64,000 nucleotides of DNA from Hirschia sp964342355 (GCA_964342355.1 CAYFFG010000001.1:124001-188000), one strand, 5' to 3'; counted from the first letter of the stretch, positions 33,938 through 43,567 are shown. Translations and numbers: made by a program. The notes: generated by a model from the sequence alone, not told the origin.

Positions 33938-34033
33938 GGCTCACGCCCTCTAATCCTTTGGAAGGCGCTGTGGCTACAGTTTGTGCAGCGTCGCGTCAAG
34001 TGCTTTATCAGTGATTAGTTGGAGTTTTTCTTT

Positions 34034-34062
34034 TTGAAACACAAGCTATATGGTTGATAAAC
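34034..34062 (+). promoter_or_regulatory. candidate promoter of the DUF262-DUF1524 gene
   Basis: TTGAAA (34034-34039) and ATAAAC (34057-34062) are separated by 17 nt and lie 37 nt before the gene start. A CCCCTAAGGGG palindrome overlaps its downstream edge (34062-34072) and could be an operator. Confidence 0.35.
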
Positions 34063-34098
34063 CCCTAAGGGGATGGGGGAGAGAGTACGGGACCACCA

Positions 34099-35928
34099 AT
34101 GACTTCCAAGCAAGGGGATGAGATTGTCACGCGCGTCGAGACGATAGGATCGTTACTTGGCCGCAGATTGTTTCAGCCAGCAAACATTCAGCGCGACTTC
34201 AAATGGGAGGCGGCTAACTGCATCGCCCTCTTTGAAGATATGTATCGTGTTTTTTCGCATCACTATGTCCAGGAGGCAGATGAAGACCTTCAGGGACCTG
34301 AGCTTGATGTGGAAGATGAGGACGCCTTTGAAATCGCTGGCGTGGCGCAGGAGCTGGATATTGAACTGCCCGGTCCGCCCAATGCTTATCTTTTGGGGCC
34401 AATGTATTTGTCACCGCCAGTAAATGGCGTGACCGAAATTTATGACGGCTTGCAGCGCATGACGAGCCTGACGCTGCTAGTGGCGGTGATGCGCGATCAG
34501 ATTGCCTCGGTCTCGACGGAGTGGGGAAACTGGCTGCATGCTTTTATAGAAGATCCTGAATGGGGCTTTCGTCTGAGCTATCCGTCTAAAACGCATAAAG
34601 AGACAGGCACTGCGCGCTGGCTGCGTGAGTTGGGGCAGCTGCGCGGGGAGACCACACGCAATCGCCGCAATATCAGCTCGAACTCTCCAAGAGGGCGTGT
34701 CAGCCGCGCCGTACGGGAGTTCAGACGTCTCACACAGGACATGTCGCCAAACGAGATGACCGCGTTTGCGGAATTTTTGATGACCAAAGTGCGCATCGTC
34801 TCCATCCAGATCTCGGACATGCGCTTGGCGCGCCAGGCGTTTGTGACGTCTAACCAGCGCGGCGTGCCGTTAAGCTCGGTTGATATTCTCAAAGGCGTGT
34901 TGATGGACATTGCCGGCGATGATGAGCGCGCACAGCAAGTCAAGGAAACCTGGGACCGCATCGCCGATACGCCGGACATGGAAAACTTCATGAGCGCGGT
35001 CGACTTTATCGAACGGCGCGAACAGCAGGGTCCGTCACACCTGGTTGAGTTTGGTGACTATCTGGCGGAAGTGCGTCCCGGATTTGCCATTCTGGAGTGG
35101 ATGGACCGTTTAGAACACCTGTCACGTGCATGGCGGCGACTGAAAACAGCCACGTCTGATCCGCAACAAGACCCGTTTGAAGGCGATCTCTGGCGCTTAA
35201 GTCTGCTCACCTGGCATGAATGGCGTCCATTGGCGCTGCAATTCATGCATGTCTATCTGACCGCCAAGGCAAGCGGCCAGAAGCGCCGCATGGATATGAT
35301 CGAAAACCGTTTCCATCTCTTCCATCGCCGTGCGATGGCGATCAGCCTGGCGGGACTGGGGGCGAAAGCCAAGCACACAATTATCAAGCGTGCGATCGAA
35401 CAGTCCGAGGGCATGACCAAGGATGGCAAGGCGCGCAATTGTATGTCGCTGACGCAAGGGGCGATGGCGCTTAAACAAAACCAGAAGGACAGGGCGTTGC
35501 GCCAGCTTTCCAATGGCTTTGACGATTATGAGGAACGCGCAAGCTTTCTGCGCTGGCTGGAAAGCCTGCACTGGTCGCGTGAAGCGCTGCCAGGATATGT
35601 CGGCGGCGGGACGGTTGAGCATATTATGCCGACAACTCCGTCTTCAGACGCCACACAATGGGCTATTGATTTTCCCGACCCGGAAGCGCGCCTTGGCATG
35701 TGCAACAAGCTGGGCAATCTGGTCCTGATCGACAAAGACACCAACCATAAGGCGGGGTCGGATGACTTTGCGCTAAAGGTCAAAGCCTATCAGGAAATGT
35801 CACGCCCTTATGCGATGGCGGATGAAGTGGCTGCGCTCACTAAATGGCGACCACAGGAAATCGTGGAGCGCACTGAAAGATTACGCAATTTCACGATTGA
35901 ACAATTGATGTGGGATGGTGAAGAATAA
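34099..35928 (+). CDS. DUF262-DUF1524 protein, GmrSD-like candidate restriction/defence nuclease
   Basis: A 609-residue protein. The N-terminal DUF262 (ParB-like NTPase) domain shows the family signature NIQRDFKWE (residues 29-37) and YDGLQRMTSLTLL (115-127); the family usually has DGQQR, so Gln is Leu118 here. The middle is helical. The C-terminal DUF1524 HNH-type nuclease domain has GGTVEHIMPT (His508), a Trp and LGNLVLIDKDTNHKAG. This combination in one chain is that of type IV modification-dependent enzymes (GmrSD, SspE/BrxU relatives) that cut modified phage DNA. No methylase, DNA-sulfur-modification or BREX gene is near, so it would be a stand-alone system. The defence role is inferred from the family. 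Confidence 0.85.
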   Translation: MTSKQGDEIVTRVETIGSLLGRRLFQPANIQRDFKWEAANCIALFEDMYRVFSHHYVQEADEDLQGPELDVEDEDAFEIAGVAQELDIELPGPPNAYLLGPMYLSPPVNGVTEIYDGLQRMTSLTLLVAVMRDQIASVSTEWGNWLHAFIEDPEWGFRLSYPSKTHKETGTARWLRELGQLRGETTRNRRNISSNSPRGRVSRAVREFRRLTQDMSPNEMTAFAEFLMTKVRIVSIQISDMRLARQAFVTSNQRGVPLSSVDILKGVLMDIAGDDERAQQVKETWDRIADTPDMENFMSAVDFIERREQQGPSHLVEFGDYLAEVRPGFAILEWMDRLEHLSRAWRRLKTATSDPQQDPFEGDLWRLSLLTWHEWRPLALQFMHVYLTAKASGQKRRMDMIENRFHLFHRRAMAISLAGLGAKAKHTIIKRAIEQSEGMTKDGKARNCMSLTQGAMALKQNQKDRALRQLSNGFDDYEERASFLRWLESLHWSREALPGYVGGGTVEHIMPTTPSSDATQWAIDFPDPEARLGMCNKLGNLVLIDKDTNHKAGSDDFALKVKAYQEMSRPYAMADEVAALTKWRPQEIVERTERLRNFTIEQLMWDGEE

Positions 35929-36042
35929 ACAGCGTCACATTAACCTCACGTCCATTTGAGTCTTATGCTCAAGGTGTGATGGTGCTAGTAGGCAATAATC
36001 GCGTTAGATGAAACTCCAACAAACGAGGGAGTTTCATCGGAT

Positions 36043-36816
36043 ATGTCTTTGCGCCGACTTGGGCTTGTCATTCTTTTTGCGCTTTTGCCTTCATCTGCAT
36101 TTGCAGAGACGCATGAAGAATGGACGCGACTACTGGAAACTTATGTGTCTGAGTCTGACGACGGGGTGAATCGCGTCGATTACGCCGGGCTGAAAAACAA
36201 CGCCGAAGACCTTGCGGCACTGGACACATATATTGCCAAATTGGCGCAGGACGTCATTCCGGATCTGCCGGAAAATGACGCTGACAAGTTTGCGGCATGG
36301 TCCAATCTCTACAACGCGATCACCGTGCGCCTGATCATTGATAATTATCCTGTCGACAGCATTCGCGACATCAAACCCAGCTTCATTTCAACGGGCCCCT
36401 GGAAAAAGGAGCGCATTGAAGTGGATGGGCAAAAGATGAGCCTTGACGATATTGAGCACGGTCAGCTGCGCGTGCACTGGTCAGACCCGCGTGTGCACTA
36501 CGCCGTCAATTGTGCGTCCTTTGGCTGTCCCAACCTTCTGCGCAAAGCGTGGGTTGGCGAGACGCTGGATGAAGATCTGGACGCCGCCGCCCGCGATTAT
36601 GTCAATAATCCGCGTGGTGTGAGCGTTTTAGACAACGGAGACTTAGAAGTTTCCAAGATATATAAATGGTATCGTGAGGATTTTGGCGGATCTACAGTCG
36701 GCATCATCTCTCACCTGATTGAATACGCCGAGCCGGAATTAAAACAAAAACTCACCGCAGAAGCTAGTATCGACAAATATGTCTATGACTGGTCATTGAA
36801 CGAGCAAGAAGGATAA
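36043..36816 (+). CDS. exported DUF547 protein
   Basis: A 257-residue protein with a signal peptide (MSLRRLGLVILFALLPSSAFA, cleaved near 21). The DUF547 domain spans about 60-215 and has the recognisable stretches FAAWSNLYNAITVRLIIDNYP, a SIRDIKPSF turn, LDDIEHGQLR, and the strongly conserved RVHYAVNCASFGCPNL with two Cys. The biochemical role is unknown; a peptidase-like fold has been suggested for the family. It starts a four-gene run: the TVP38 gene begins 5 nt later, then a reductase and a kinase. Confidence 0.86.
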   Translation: MSLRRLGLVILFALLPSSAFAETHEEWTRLLETYVSESDDGVNRVDYAGLKNNAEDLAALDTYIAKLAQDVIPDLPENDADKFAAWSNLYNAITVRLIIDNYPVDSIRDIKPSFISTGPWKKERIEVDGQKMSLDDIEHGQLRVHWSDPRVHYAVNCASFGCPNLLRKAWVGETLDEDLDAAARDYVNNPRGVSVLDNGDLEVSKIYKWYREDFGGSTVGIISHLIEYAEPELKQKLTAEASIDKYVYDWSLNEQEG

Positions 36817-36821
36817 GCCTC

Positions 36822-37616
36822 ATGCAAGCAACGTCACAAGAAACAGCGACGGCTGCGCCTGAAGGCGAAGCTGTGGCCGAGACAAAGGCCAAGACACCGA
36901 TCCTGATCCGCTTATGGCCGCTTTACATTCTGGCGGCTGTGTTCGCGGCAATTTATTTCAGCGGCGCTTACAAAGTCTTGTCGCTGGAAACACTGCGCGA
37001 ACAGCGTGAGACGTTAAAAGCCTTTGTTGAGAATAACCTTATTCTCGCTGTGGCGGCCTATCTTGGTGTTTATATCATCGCGACTGTTTTCATGTTGCCT
37101 GGCGCATTGTGGATCACGATAGCTGGCGGTTTTCTTTTTGGACTGGTTGGCGGGTCGATCGCCACAACGCTTGGCGCAACAATGGGTGCGTGTACGTTGT
37201 TTCTGTTGGCGCGGTCATCCATTGGCACAGCCTTGCGCGAACGGGCAGGGCCTTGGGTTCAGAAGATGGAGCGCGGCTTCAACGAAGATGCGCTGTCTTA
37301 CATGTTCGCCATCCGCTTTATGCCTGTCATGCCATTCCCGGTCGCCAACATCGCTCCAGCTATTCTGGGCGCGCGCTTTGGACAGTACGTTTTGACAACA
37401 GCTCTTGGCATTATGCCGGGTGTGATTGCCTACACATGGATTGGCGCTGGCCTTGGCGGCGTATTTGACCGCGGCGAAACGCCTGACCTTGCCGGTTTGG
37501 CGGCCAACATGGTGCCTGCATTAGGGGCCTTGTCGCTTGTCTCACTGATCCCGGTGGTCTGGAAGAAACTCAATCGCAAACAAGCTGCGTCGCTTGAAGG
37601 AAAGCCGGCAGAATGA
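36822..37616 (+). CDS. TVP38/TMEM64 (DedA-superfamily) membrane protein
   Basis: A 264-residue inner-membrane protein. After a hydrophilic N-terminus of about 22 residues there are about five to six hydrophobic stretches. The VTT/SNARE-associated core is clear: FMLPGALWITIAGGFLFGLVGG, a re-entrant Gly-rich segment, then RFMPVMPFPVANIAPAILG and a C-terminal GVIAYTWIGAGLGG. Relatives act in lipid scrambling or transport. In many bacteria it is found beside, or fused to, a mercuric-reductase-like flavoprotein, as here. Its last codons overlap the start of that gene (ATGA). Confidence 0.88.
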   Translation: MQATSQETATAAPEGEAVAETKAKTPILIRLWPLYILAAVFAAIYFSGAYKVLSLETLREQRETLKAFVENNLILAVAAYLGVYIIATVFMLPGALWITIAGGFLFGLVGGSIATTLGATMGACTLFLLARSSIGTALRERAGPWVQKMERGFNEDALSYMFAIRFMPVMPFPVANIAPAILGARFGQYVLTTALGIMPGVIAYTWIGAGLGGVFDRGETPDLAGLAANMVPALGALSLVSLIPVVWKKLNRKQAASLEGKPAE

Positions 37617-39052
37617 CCAAATTAAAACCGATCAAAGCTGACATCGCCGTCATCGGCGCTGGTTCCGGCGGTTTGTCCGTGGCGGCTGGCGCGGCCATGC
37701 TCGGCCTTAAAGTCGTCCTGTTTGAAAAAGGCGAGATGGGCGGTGATTGTCTCAACTATGGGTGTGTGCCGTCTAAAGCGCTGATCTCAGCAGCAAAACA
37801 CGCGCAAGCGTTCCGCGATGCTGAAAAGTATGGCTTGACGGCTGCTGAACCGGTCGTCGACTGGACCCGTGTCAAAGCGCATGTGCGCAGCGCTATCGAC
37901 ACAATTGCGCCTGTCGACAGTCAGGAACGTTTTGAAGGACTGGGCGTTCAAGTCATCCGCGAACCTGCGCGATTCTTGTCTCCGACGATTGTGGGGACTG
38001 ACACAGTGCAGGTTAAAGCCCGCCGTATTGTTATTGCGACGGGTTCACGTGCGTTTGTGCCGCCAATTCCTGGATTGGACGGCGTAGAATACATCACCAA
38101 TGAAGAAGTGTTCGACCTGCCTGAAATGCCGTCTCACCTTGTTATTCTTGGGGCCGGGCCGATCGGCATGGAAATGGCGCAGGCGTTTACCCGTCTGGGC
38201 GCAAAAACAACTGTCGTGGAGATGGGACAGGCGCTGGCGCGCTCTGAAGCTGATCACGCCAAAGTGGTGGTCGATCGTATGCGCAAGGAAGGCGTAACCA
38301 TCCATGAAAACGCGCCAGCCACAGCTGTTTCCAAAACCGACAGCGGCGTGCGTGTGCGTGTTGAGCCAAAAGATGGCGAAGCATTCGACATTGACGGGTC
38401 TCACCTATTGGTGGCGGTCGGCCGTGCGCCGGTTCTTGATTCATTGGATCTGGATGTTGGTAAAGTTGAATTTGATCGTGGCGGGGTCAAAACCAAAGCG
38501 AACCTGCGTTCCACATCAAATGGTCGTGTGTGGGCGGTAGGCGATGCTGCCGGGAAAGGGCAATTTACGCACCTTGCGGGCTGGCATGCGTCTGTGTTCG
38601 TACGCAACGCGCTCTTTAAAGCAAAATCAAAAGCGGACGATCTGCCATTGCCGGCTGTGACCTATTCCGAACCGGAAATTGCTCAGGTGGGCATGACGGA
38701 AAAAGAAGCGCGGGCAAAATATGGCGATAAGGTCAAAACTTCCAGCTTCCCATTCCATGAAAACGACCGGGCGATTGCTGAGGGAAAGACTGAAGGCGAA
38801 GCAAAGCTTGTGACATTGCCGTCTGGGAAAATCCTGGGTGCGTCGATTGTCGGCGATGGCGCCGGAGATATTGTCCAATTGGCAGGCTACGCCATGTCAA
38901 ACGGACAGAAAATGCGGTCGCTGACCAACTTTATCTCTCCATACCCCACCCGTATGGAGGTGTTGAAACGCGCCGCATCAAAATGGTATGAACCTTTAGT
39001 GTTTGGGGCGCAGGCCAAGGCCTTGGTGAGTGTGTTGCAACGGGTGCCATAA
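37613..39052 (+). CDS. FAD-dependent pyridine nucleotide-disulfide oxidoreductase
   Basis: A 479-residue mercuric-reductase/dihydrolipoamide-dehydrogenase-like flavoprotein. It has the FAD-binding AVIGAGSGGLSVAAGAA (about 14-30), the redox disulfide GGDCLNYGCVPSKALI (Cys about 45 and 50), a second dinucleotide site VILGAGPIGMEMAQAF (about 180-195), and the FAD contact VWAVGDAAGKGQFTH. The C-terminal dimer domain has FISPYPTRMEVLKRAA in place of the usual HxHPT-type catalytic sequence, so the electron acceptor may be unusual. It overlaps the TVP38 gene by 4 nt, and the kinase gene starts 12 nt downstream. Confidence 0.9.
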   Translation: MTKLKPIKADIAVIGAGSGGLSVAAGAAMLGLKVVLFEKGEMGGDCLNYGCVPSKALISAAKHAQAFRDAEKYGLTAAEPVVDWTRVKAHVRSAIDTIAPVDSQERFEGLGVQVIREPARFLSPTIVGTDTVQVKARRIVIATGSRAFVPPIPGLDGVEYITNEEVFDLPEMPSHLVILGAGPIGMEMAQAFTRLGAKTTVVEMGQALARSEADHAKVVVDRMRKEGVTIHENAPATAVSKTDSGVRVRVEPKDGEAFDIDGSHLLVAVGRAPVLDSLDLDVGKVEFDRGGVKTKANLRSTSNGRVWAVGDAAGKGQFTHLAGWHASVFVRNALFKAKSKADDLPLPAVTYSEPEIAQVGMTEKEARAKYGDKVKTSSFPFHENDRAIAEGKTEGEAKLVTLPSGKILGASIVGDGAGDIVQLAGYAMSNGQKMRSLTNFISPYPTRMEVLKRAASKWYEPLVFGAQAKALVSVLQRVP

Positions 39053-39064
39053 ACCACCGTTGTC

Positions 39065-40585
39065 GTGAGGGACAGCCGTCTGGTGAACAGTACAACATCG
39101 CAGTCGCCAGACGCCGTGGGGGCGGGAGATGATCTGGCGGCGCAGTCACAGAACAAATGGAGCGTGGCTTCATTTGTGTCGCGTTTTGACTTCCTAAGCG
39201 GTCTTCGCGGGCGCTTGCTTGCGCTGACGGTGTTATTCATCCTTTTGGCTGAATTTCTCATTTTCTTACCATCTGTCGCAAAATTCCGCACGGAATGGAT
39301 GCAGGAACGCATTCAGGCAGCAGAAATTGCCGCGCTGGCGCTGGAGGCTGCGCCTGACCGCATGGTGTCTGATCAGCTTGCCGACAGGTTGTTGCAGGAA
39401 ACCCAACTTCTCGCTGTGGCGTATGGCGACCGGGAAAAGAGCGAGCTGATATTCCGGCCGCGTCTTCCCATCACATCTGTTCCGGTGGAAATGGACATCC
39501 GAAACGAGCCCTTGCTGACCTCGTTAAGGCGCACAATCGAGCATGCTTTGGCCCCGGAAGGGCGCATTTTGCGAATCATTCAGACGCCGGAAATGGATTC
39601 GCAGGGCCTGTTTATTGACGTGATGGTGCCCGAAACGGCGCTGCGTGAAGATCTGCTGGCCTATTCTGTCAACATTTTAATGCTGTCGCTGCTGATTTCT
39701 GCGGTGGTTGGCGGGCTGATATATTTTGCCGTTTTCAACCTGGTTGTGTGCCCGTTGATGAAAATCACGACTGAGGTGACGCGGGTTGCGAATGCGCCGG
39801 GCAATACAGAACCGCTTAAACCATCAGGACGGGATGATGAAATTGGCAAAGCCGAGAGCGCGCTCGCCAACATGCAGGCGGCGGTGTCGTCATCCTTTAG
39901 ACAACAACAAAGGCTGGCGGAGCTGGGTGAGGCGGTTGCGAAAATCTCTCATGATCTGCGTAATTCACTCGCGGTGGCGCGGCTCGCAACAGAAAACTTT
40001 GCCAAGTCCGATGACCCGGATGTGAAGTCTTCGACGCCACGTCTTGAGCGCGCCATAGAACGAGCGATCAATCTGGCGGAAGACACATTAAGTTATGGCC
40101 GCGATGAGTCCCGGAAGACGCAGCCGCGCCCGGTCGCGCTTTTTTCCTGCGTCGAAGAAGCTGTGCGTGAGGGCTTGTCATCGACGCCGGACATCGACTG
40201 GCTCAACGACATAGACGAAGAAATAAGTGTTTTAACCGACCCGGATCATCTGCACAGGATTGTCGCCAATCTTAGTCGGAATGCAGGGCAAGCGATGGAT
40301 GCGCATGCCAGAAAAATGCAGGAGCCGGGCTTGTTATCGCTTTCTGCTATTCAGTATGAGACGCATATTGCAATCTTGATTGCGGATAATGGTCCCGGCG
40401 TTCCTGAGCATGTTCAGGAAAACCTCTTCCGGCCATTTTCGGCCTCTAATTCCAAAGAAGGTTCTGGGCTTGGTCTGGCGATTGCGCGCGAACTTGCCCG
40501 TGCGATGCGGGGTGATGTCGCTTTGGTGAAATCAGATGCGACAGGCGCAACTTTTGAGGTGCGCCTGCCTGTCGTCGAGGCTTAG
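39065..40585 (+). CDS. sensor histidine kinase
   Basis: A 506-residue membrane kinase. It has a cytoplasmic N-terminus of about 50 residues, a first membrane helix (LLALTVLFILLAEFLIFL), a periplasmic sensor of about 120 residues, a second helix (ILMLSLLISAVVGGLIYFAV), and a HAMP-like segment. The phosphoacceptor box is KISHDLRNSLAVARLATENF, and the ATPase has N, G1 (ADNGPGVPEH) and G2 (EGSGLGLAIAREL) boxes. No response regulator gene is adjacent. It ends the DUF547-TVP38-reductase operon. The GTG at 39065 is used; a GTG at 39083 is an alternative. It overlaps the convergent gamma-glutamyltransferase stop by 4 nt. Confidence 0.9.
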   Translation: MRDSRLVNSTTSQSPDAVGAGDDLAAQSQNKWSVASFVSRFDFLSGLRGRLLALTVLFILLAEFLIFLPSVAKFRTEWMQERIQAAEIAALALEAAPDRMVSDQLADRLLQETQLLAVAYGDREKSELIFRPRLPITSVPVEMDIRNEPLLTSLRRTIEHALAPEGRILRIIQTPEMDSQGLFIDVMVPETALREDLLAYSVNILMLSLLISAVVGGLIYFAVFNLVVCPLMKITTEVTRVANAPGNTEPLKPSGRDDEIGKAESALANMQAAVSSSFRQQQRLAELGEAVAKISHDLRNSLAVARLATENFAKSDDPDVKSSTPRLERAIERAINLAEDTLSYGRDESRKTQPRPVALFSCVEEAVREGLSSTPDIDWLNDIDEEISVLTDPDHLHRIVANLSRNAGQAMDAHARKMQEPGLLSLSAIQYETHIAILIADNGPGVPEHVQENLFRPFSASNSKEGSGLGLAIARELARAMRGDVALVKSDATGATFEVRLPVVEA

Positions 40586-42411
40586 TCTACAGTTTTTACC
40601 ACCTCAACAGCGACACCTTCGCGACGTTTGTCTGCGCCGCCTTCATAGTGGTCATCGCGTGCGATGATGACATGCAGACCAGAGTTTTCACCTTCGCGCG
40701 CCTGGACGGCATATCCATGCGACTGAAGGATTTCAGCCACAGTTTCGCCGCCTGTCACGCCGGTTTCCACGCGGATGGTATCGCCGCGCGCGACAATATT
40801 GGGCAGGTCCACAGCCGTCTGTGCGTCTTTGTCCCAATCAAGCACCGCCGTCAGGGTTTTGGCCACATAAGCGATAATAGAGTTCCCGCCTGGCGAACCG
40901 GTGATCATGAACAGGTCGCCGTTTTCATCAAACACGATGGTAGGCGACATGGATGATCGCGGACGCTTGTTTGGCGCTGGAGCATTTGCGACCAGCTTGC
41001 CATTGATGCGCGGGACGCGAGCAAAATCAGTCAGCTCATTGTTGAGCAGGAAGCCGCCTTCTTCGACCCAGATGGAAGATCCAAACGGGGATTCCACAGT
41101 GGCGGTCATTGAAACGGCGTTACCGTAAATATCAACGATGGAGAGATGTGTGGTGCCAGGCGCATCGTCTGACGTGTCTCGTCCCCACATGTCGATGATG
41201 GGCTCATCGCGCAGCACAGCGCCGGGGTCACCGGCTTTTGCTGGAGCGGAGGGTTCAAAGCGTTCTTTCGCGCGCGCTTCCAGATATGTCGGATTGATCA
41301 GATCATCGACGGGGACGGTCACAAATTCATCGTCGGCGACATAGTGGTCTCGGTCAGCATACGCGAGGCGCTGTGCGTCTACAAACGCGGTCACATAGCC
41401 ATCCGCTGGGATGAGTTGGTCGCCAAGTGGCGTATTGATAGGCGCTGTCAGACGCTGATAAAGCCCCATTGTCATCGCTTGAGCCACACCACCAGATGAA
41501 GGCGGCGGGGACGAACAGATCAAATACGTCTTGGATGATGTGTATTCGCCGCAGAGCGCGTCGTCGCGAACGGCTTTGTAATTTGCCAGATCGTCTGTTG
41601 AGAGTGCGCCTTTGATTTCAACGCCTGTCACAGCATCGACAATGGCCTGCGCGATGTCGCCTGTATAAAACCAGTCAGCGCCATTGTCAGCCAGTGCGCC
41701 AAGCATGGCGGCATAGGCAAGGTTGGTGCGTTTGTCGCCTGCCGCTAAAGGCGTTTCTTCAGGGTAGAAATACTGTTTGGAACCTTCACGGTCATCCAAC
41801 TGCATCGCCGCACGCAGGCGAGGCGTGGATAAAAGGCCGGCCAGGCGCGGCGACACGATGAAACCGCCCTCAGCCAGGTTTTGCGCGTTGAGGAACAAGT
41901 CGCCCCATTGGGTTTTGCCAAAATCAGCGTGGGCTTGTTCGTAAAGGCGCACAACGCTGGGCACTCCGACTGATCGGCCTGATTGCCATGCGGTAACATA
42001 GCCAAGCGGTTTGCCATCATCGCCATAAAAGAGATTTTCGTCGATTGCGGACGGCGCAGCTTCACGGCCATCATAGCTGTAAGTTTTTCCCGACGCGTGA
42101 TCATAGACAACCATAAACGCGCCGCCGCCAATGCCTGAGCTTTGTGGTTCGACCAGTCCTAAGACAGCGTGCGCGGCAATGGCGGCGTCAACAGCGTGAC
42201 CGCCTTGTTCGAGAATGTCTGTGGCGGCTTTTACGGCGCGTGGGTCAGCCGCCGCCGCCATGGCGCGCCCTTCAAGACGCCAGGACGATGCGCTTTCGGT
42301 CACATCGCTTTTTTCAGAGGTTTGGTCAGGAGCGGGCGTTTCAGGCGCATTGGAACAGGCTGCAAGGCCCATAACCGCACTGGCGGCAAACAGATAATTG
42401 AACTGGCGCAT
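40582..42411 (-). CDS. ggt: gamma-glutamyltransferase (lipoprotein)
   Basis: A 609-residue self-processing Ntn hydrolase that hydrolyses or transfers gamma-glutamyl groups, for example from glutathione, in the cell envelope. The signal sequence has a good lipobox (GLAAC, Cys about 19), so it is probably membrane-anchored. The catalytic Thr420 begins the small subunit in GTTHLSIVD. Also present are the substrate-binding Arg region (YSYDGREAAPSAI) and the Ser-Ser and Gly-Gly elements PRSSMSPTIVF and ITGSPGGNSII. Length is normal for the family. It is convergent with the kinase gene and divergent from the peptidase gene. Confidence 0.93.
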   Translation of the reverse strand: MRQFNYLFAASAVMGLAACSNAPETPAPDQTSEKSDVTESASSWRLEGRAMAAAADPRAVKAATDILEQGGHAVDAAIAAHAVLGLVEPQSSGIGGGAFMVVYDHASGKTYSYDGREAAPSAIDENLFYGDDGKPLGYVTAWQSGRSVGVPSVVRLYEQAHADFGKTQWGDLFLNAQNLAEGGFIVSPRLAGLLSTPRLRAAMQLDDREGSKQYFYPEETPLAAGDKRTNLAYAAMLGALADNGADWFYTGDIAQAIVDAVTGVEIKGALSTDDLANYKAVRDDALCGEYTSSKTYLICSSPPPSSGGVAQAMTMGLYQRLTAPINTPLGDQLIPADGYVTAFVDAQRLAYADRDHYVADDEFVTVPVDDLINPTYLEARAKERFEPSAPAKAGDPGAVLRDEPIIDMWGRDTSDDAPGTTHLSIVDIYGNAVSMTATVESPFGSSIWVEEGGFLLNNELTDFARVPRINGKLVANAPAPNKRPRSSMSPTIVFDENGDLFMITGSPGGNSIIAYVAKTLTAVLDWDKDAQTAVDLPNIVARGDTIRVETGVTGGETVAEILQSHGYAVQAREGENSGLHVIIARDDHYEGGADKRREGVAVEVVKTVD

Positions 42412-42522
42412 CGAAAGACCGTCCTTGCATGAAAGCGGGCGTCACCGCATACCCTTTACAAGGAAAGGTCGGCGCGCCCGATCTGTTGAATCTATTCGTA
42501 GCAAACTTGGGACGGCTTGCAG

Positions 42523-43524
42523 ATGAGCACAACACGTTCTGGCGTAAAAAACCTGATCACAGATGTGTCAGGTCTGTATGTGGGCAATGCTCAGGATGAG
42601 AAAGTGCTGACAGGCGTTAGCGTTATTTCTTTCGACGAGCGCGCTGTTTGTGGCGCAGCCATTGCTGGTGGCGGCCCGGGAACGCGCGAAACAGATGCGC
42701 TGGATGCTGACAAGCTGGTTGATGCGGTTGATGCGGTCGTTTTGTCTGGCGGGTCTGTCTATGGTCTTGCGGCCGCAGATGCGGTGACTGCGGCGATGGG
42801 CACTGAAGGACAGGGCTTTACGCTGATGGACAGACCAGGCGTGCCTAACTCACCGGTTATTCCCTCGGCTATTCTTTATGATCTTGCCAATGGCGGCGAC
42901 AAAGCCTGGGGCGAGGTTCCGCCTTATCATGCGCTGGGACGCCGGGCATATGCGAATGCCTGCGCAAAAGAGGTTGAATTTAAACTGGGTGCGTCTGGCG
43001 CGGGAATGGGCGCACGCGCGGGCGCTGAGCGTGGCGGGCTTGGATCAGCCAGCGTAATGACGCCCGACGGCTTCACCGTAGGCGCGCTGGTGGCGGTCAA
43101 TTGCTTTGGCGCGACGCGTATGCCGGGAACCGATGCGTTTTGGGCATGGCCTTATGAGCTGGAAAATGAGTTTGGCGGTGTGCGTCCGCCACAGGATTTT
43201 CAGTTAGATCCGTCGGACTGGGGTGCTGCGAAGGTCAATCCTGCGACCACTGAGCGCCAGAATACCACGATTGCGTGTGTGGCGACGGATGTGGCGCTAA
43301 CGCCAGGGCAGGCCAAACGTGTGGCGCAAATGGCGCTTTCTGGCCTTTCGCGCGCGATTCGTCCTGTGTTTGCGCCATTTGACGGAGATGTTGTGTTTGC
43401 AGTTTCCACTGCGAAAAAGCCATTGCCGGAACCAACGCCGCTTAATCTGGCGCATATTGGCGAATTGGCTGCGAATTGCCTTGCCAGGGCGGTTGCAAGG
43501 GGCGTTGACGCAGCAGCGAAGTAG
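42523..43524 (+). CDS. P1/DmpA-family aminopeptidase (peptidase family S58)
   Basis: A 333-residue Ntn-type enzyme that cleaves itself in two. The expected autoproteolysis site Gly174-Ser175 is in GGLGSASVM, with Ser175 as nucleophile. Other landmarks are DVSGLYVGNAQDE near the N-terminus, AIAGGGPGTRETDAL, VLSGGSVYGLAAADAV, and ARAGAERGG. The family contains beta-aminopeptidases and D-Ala-specific aminopeptidases, so the exact substrate cannot be told. The ATG at 42523 is chosen over a TTG two codons before. No signal peptide is seen. It is divergent from ggt. Confidence 0.88.
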   Translation: MSTTRSGVKNLITDVSGLYVGNAQDEKVLTGVSVISFDERAVCGAAIAGGGPGTRETDALDADKLVDAVDAVVLSGGSVYGLAAADAVTAAMGTEGQGFTLMDRPGVPNSPVIPSAILYDLANGGDKAWGEVPPYHALGRRAYANACAKEVEFKLGASGAGMGARAGAERGGLGSASVMTPDGFTVGALVAVNCFGATRMPGTDAFWAWPYELENEFGGVRPPQDFQLDPSDWGAAKVNPATTERQNTTIACVATDVALTPGQAKRVAQMALSGLSRAIRPVFAPFDGDVVFAVSTAKKPLPEPTPLNLAHIGELAANCLARAVARGVDAAAK

Positions 43525-43567
43525 GTGCGCATTCCCTGGAGAATGTACAAATCCAAACTTTTCCGAT

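Noticed and set aside
36043..39052. mercury resistance (mer) operon
   Set aside because: The reductase resembles MerA, but there is no MerR, MerT or MerP, no N-terminal heavy-metal domain and no C-terminal vicinal Cys pair.
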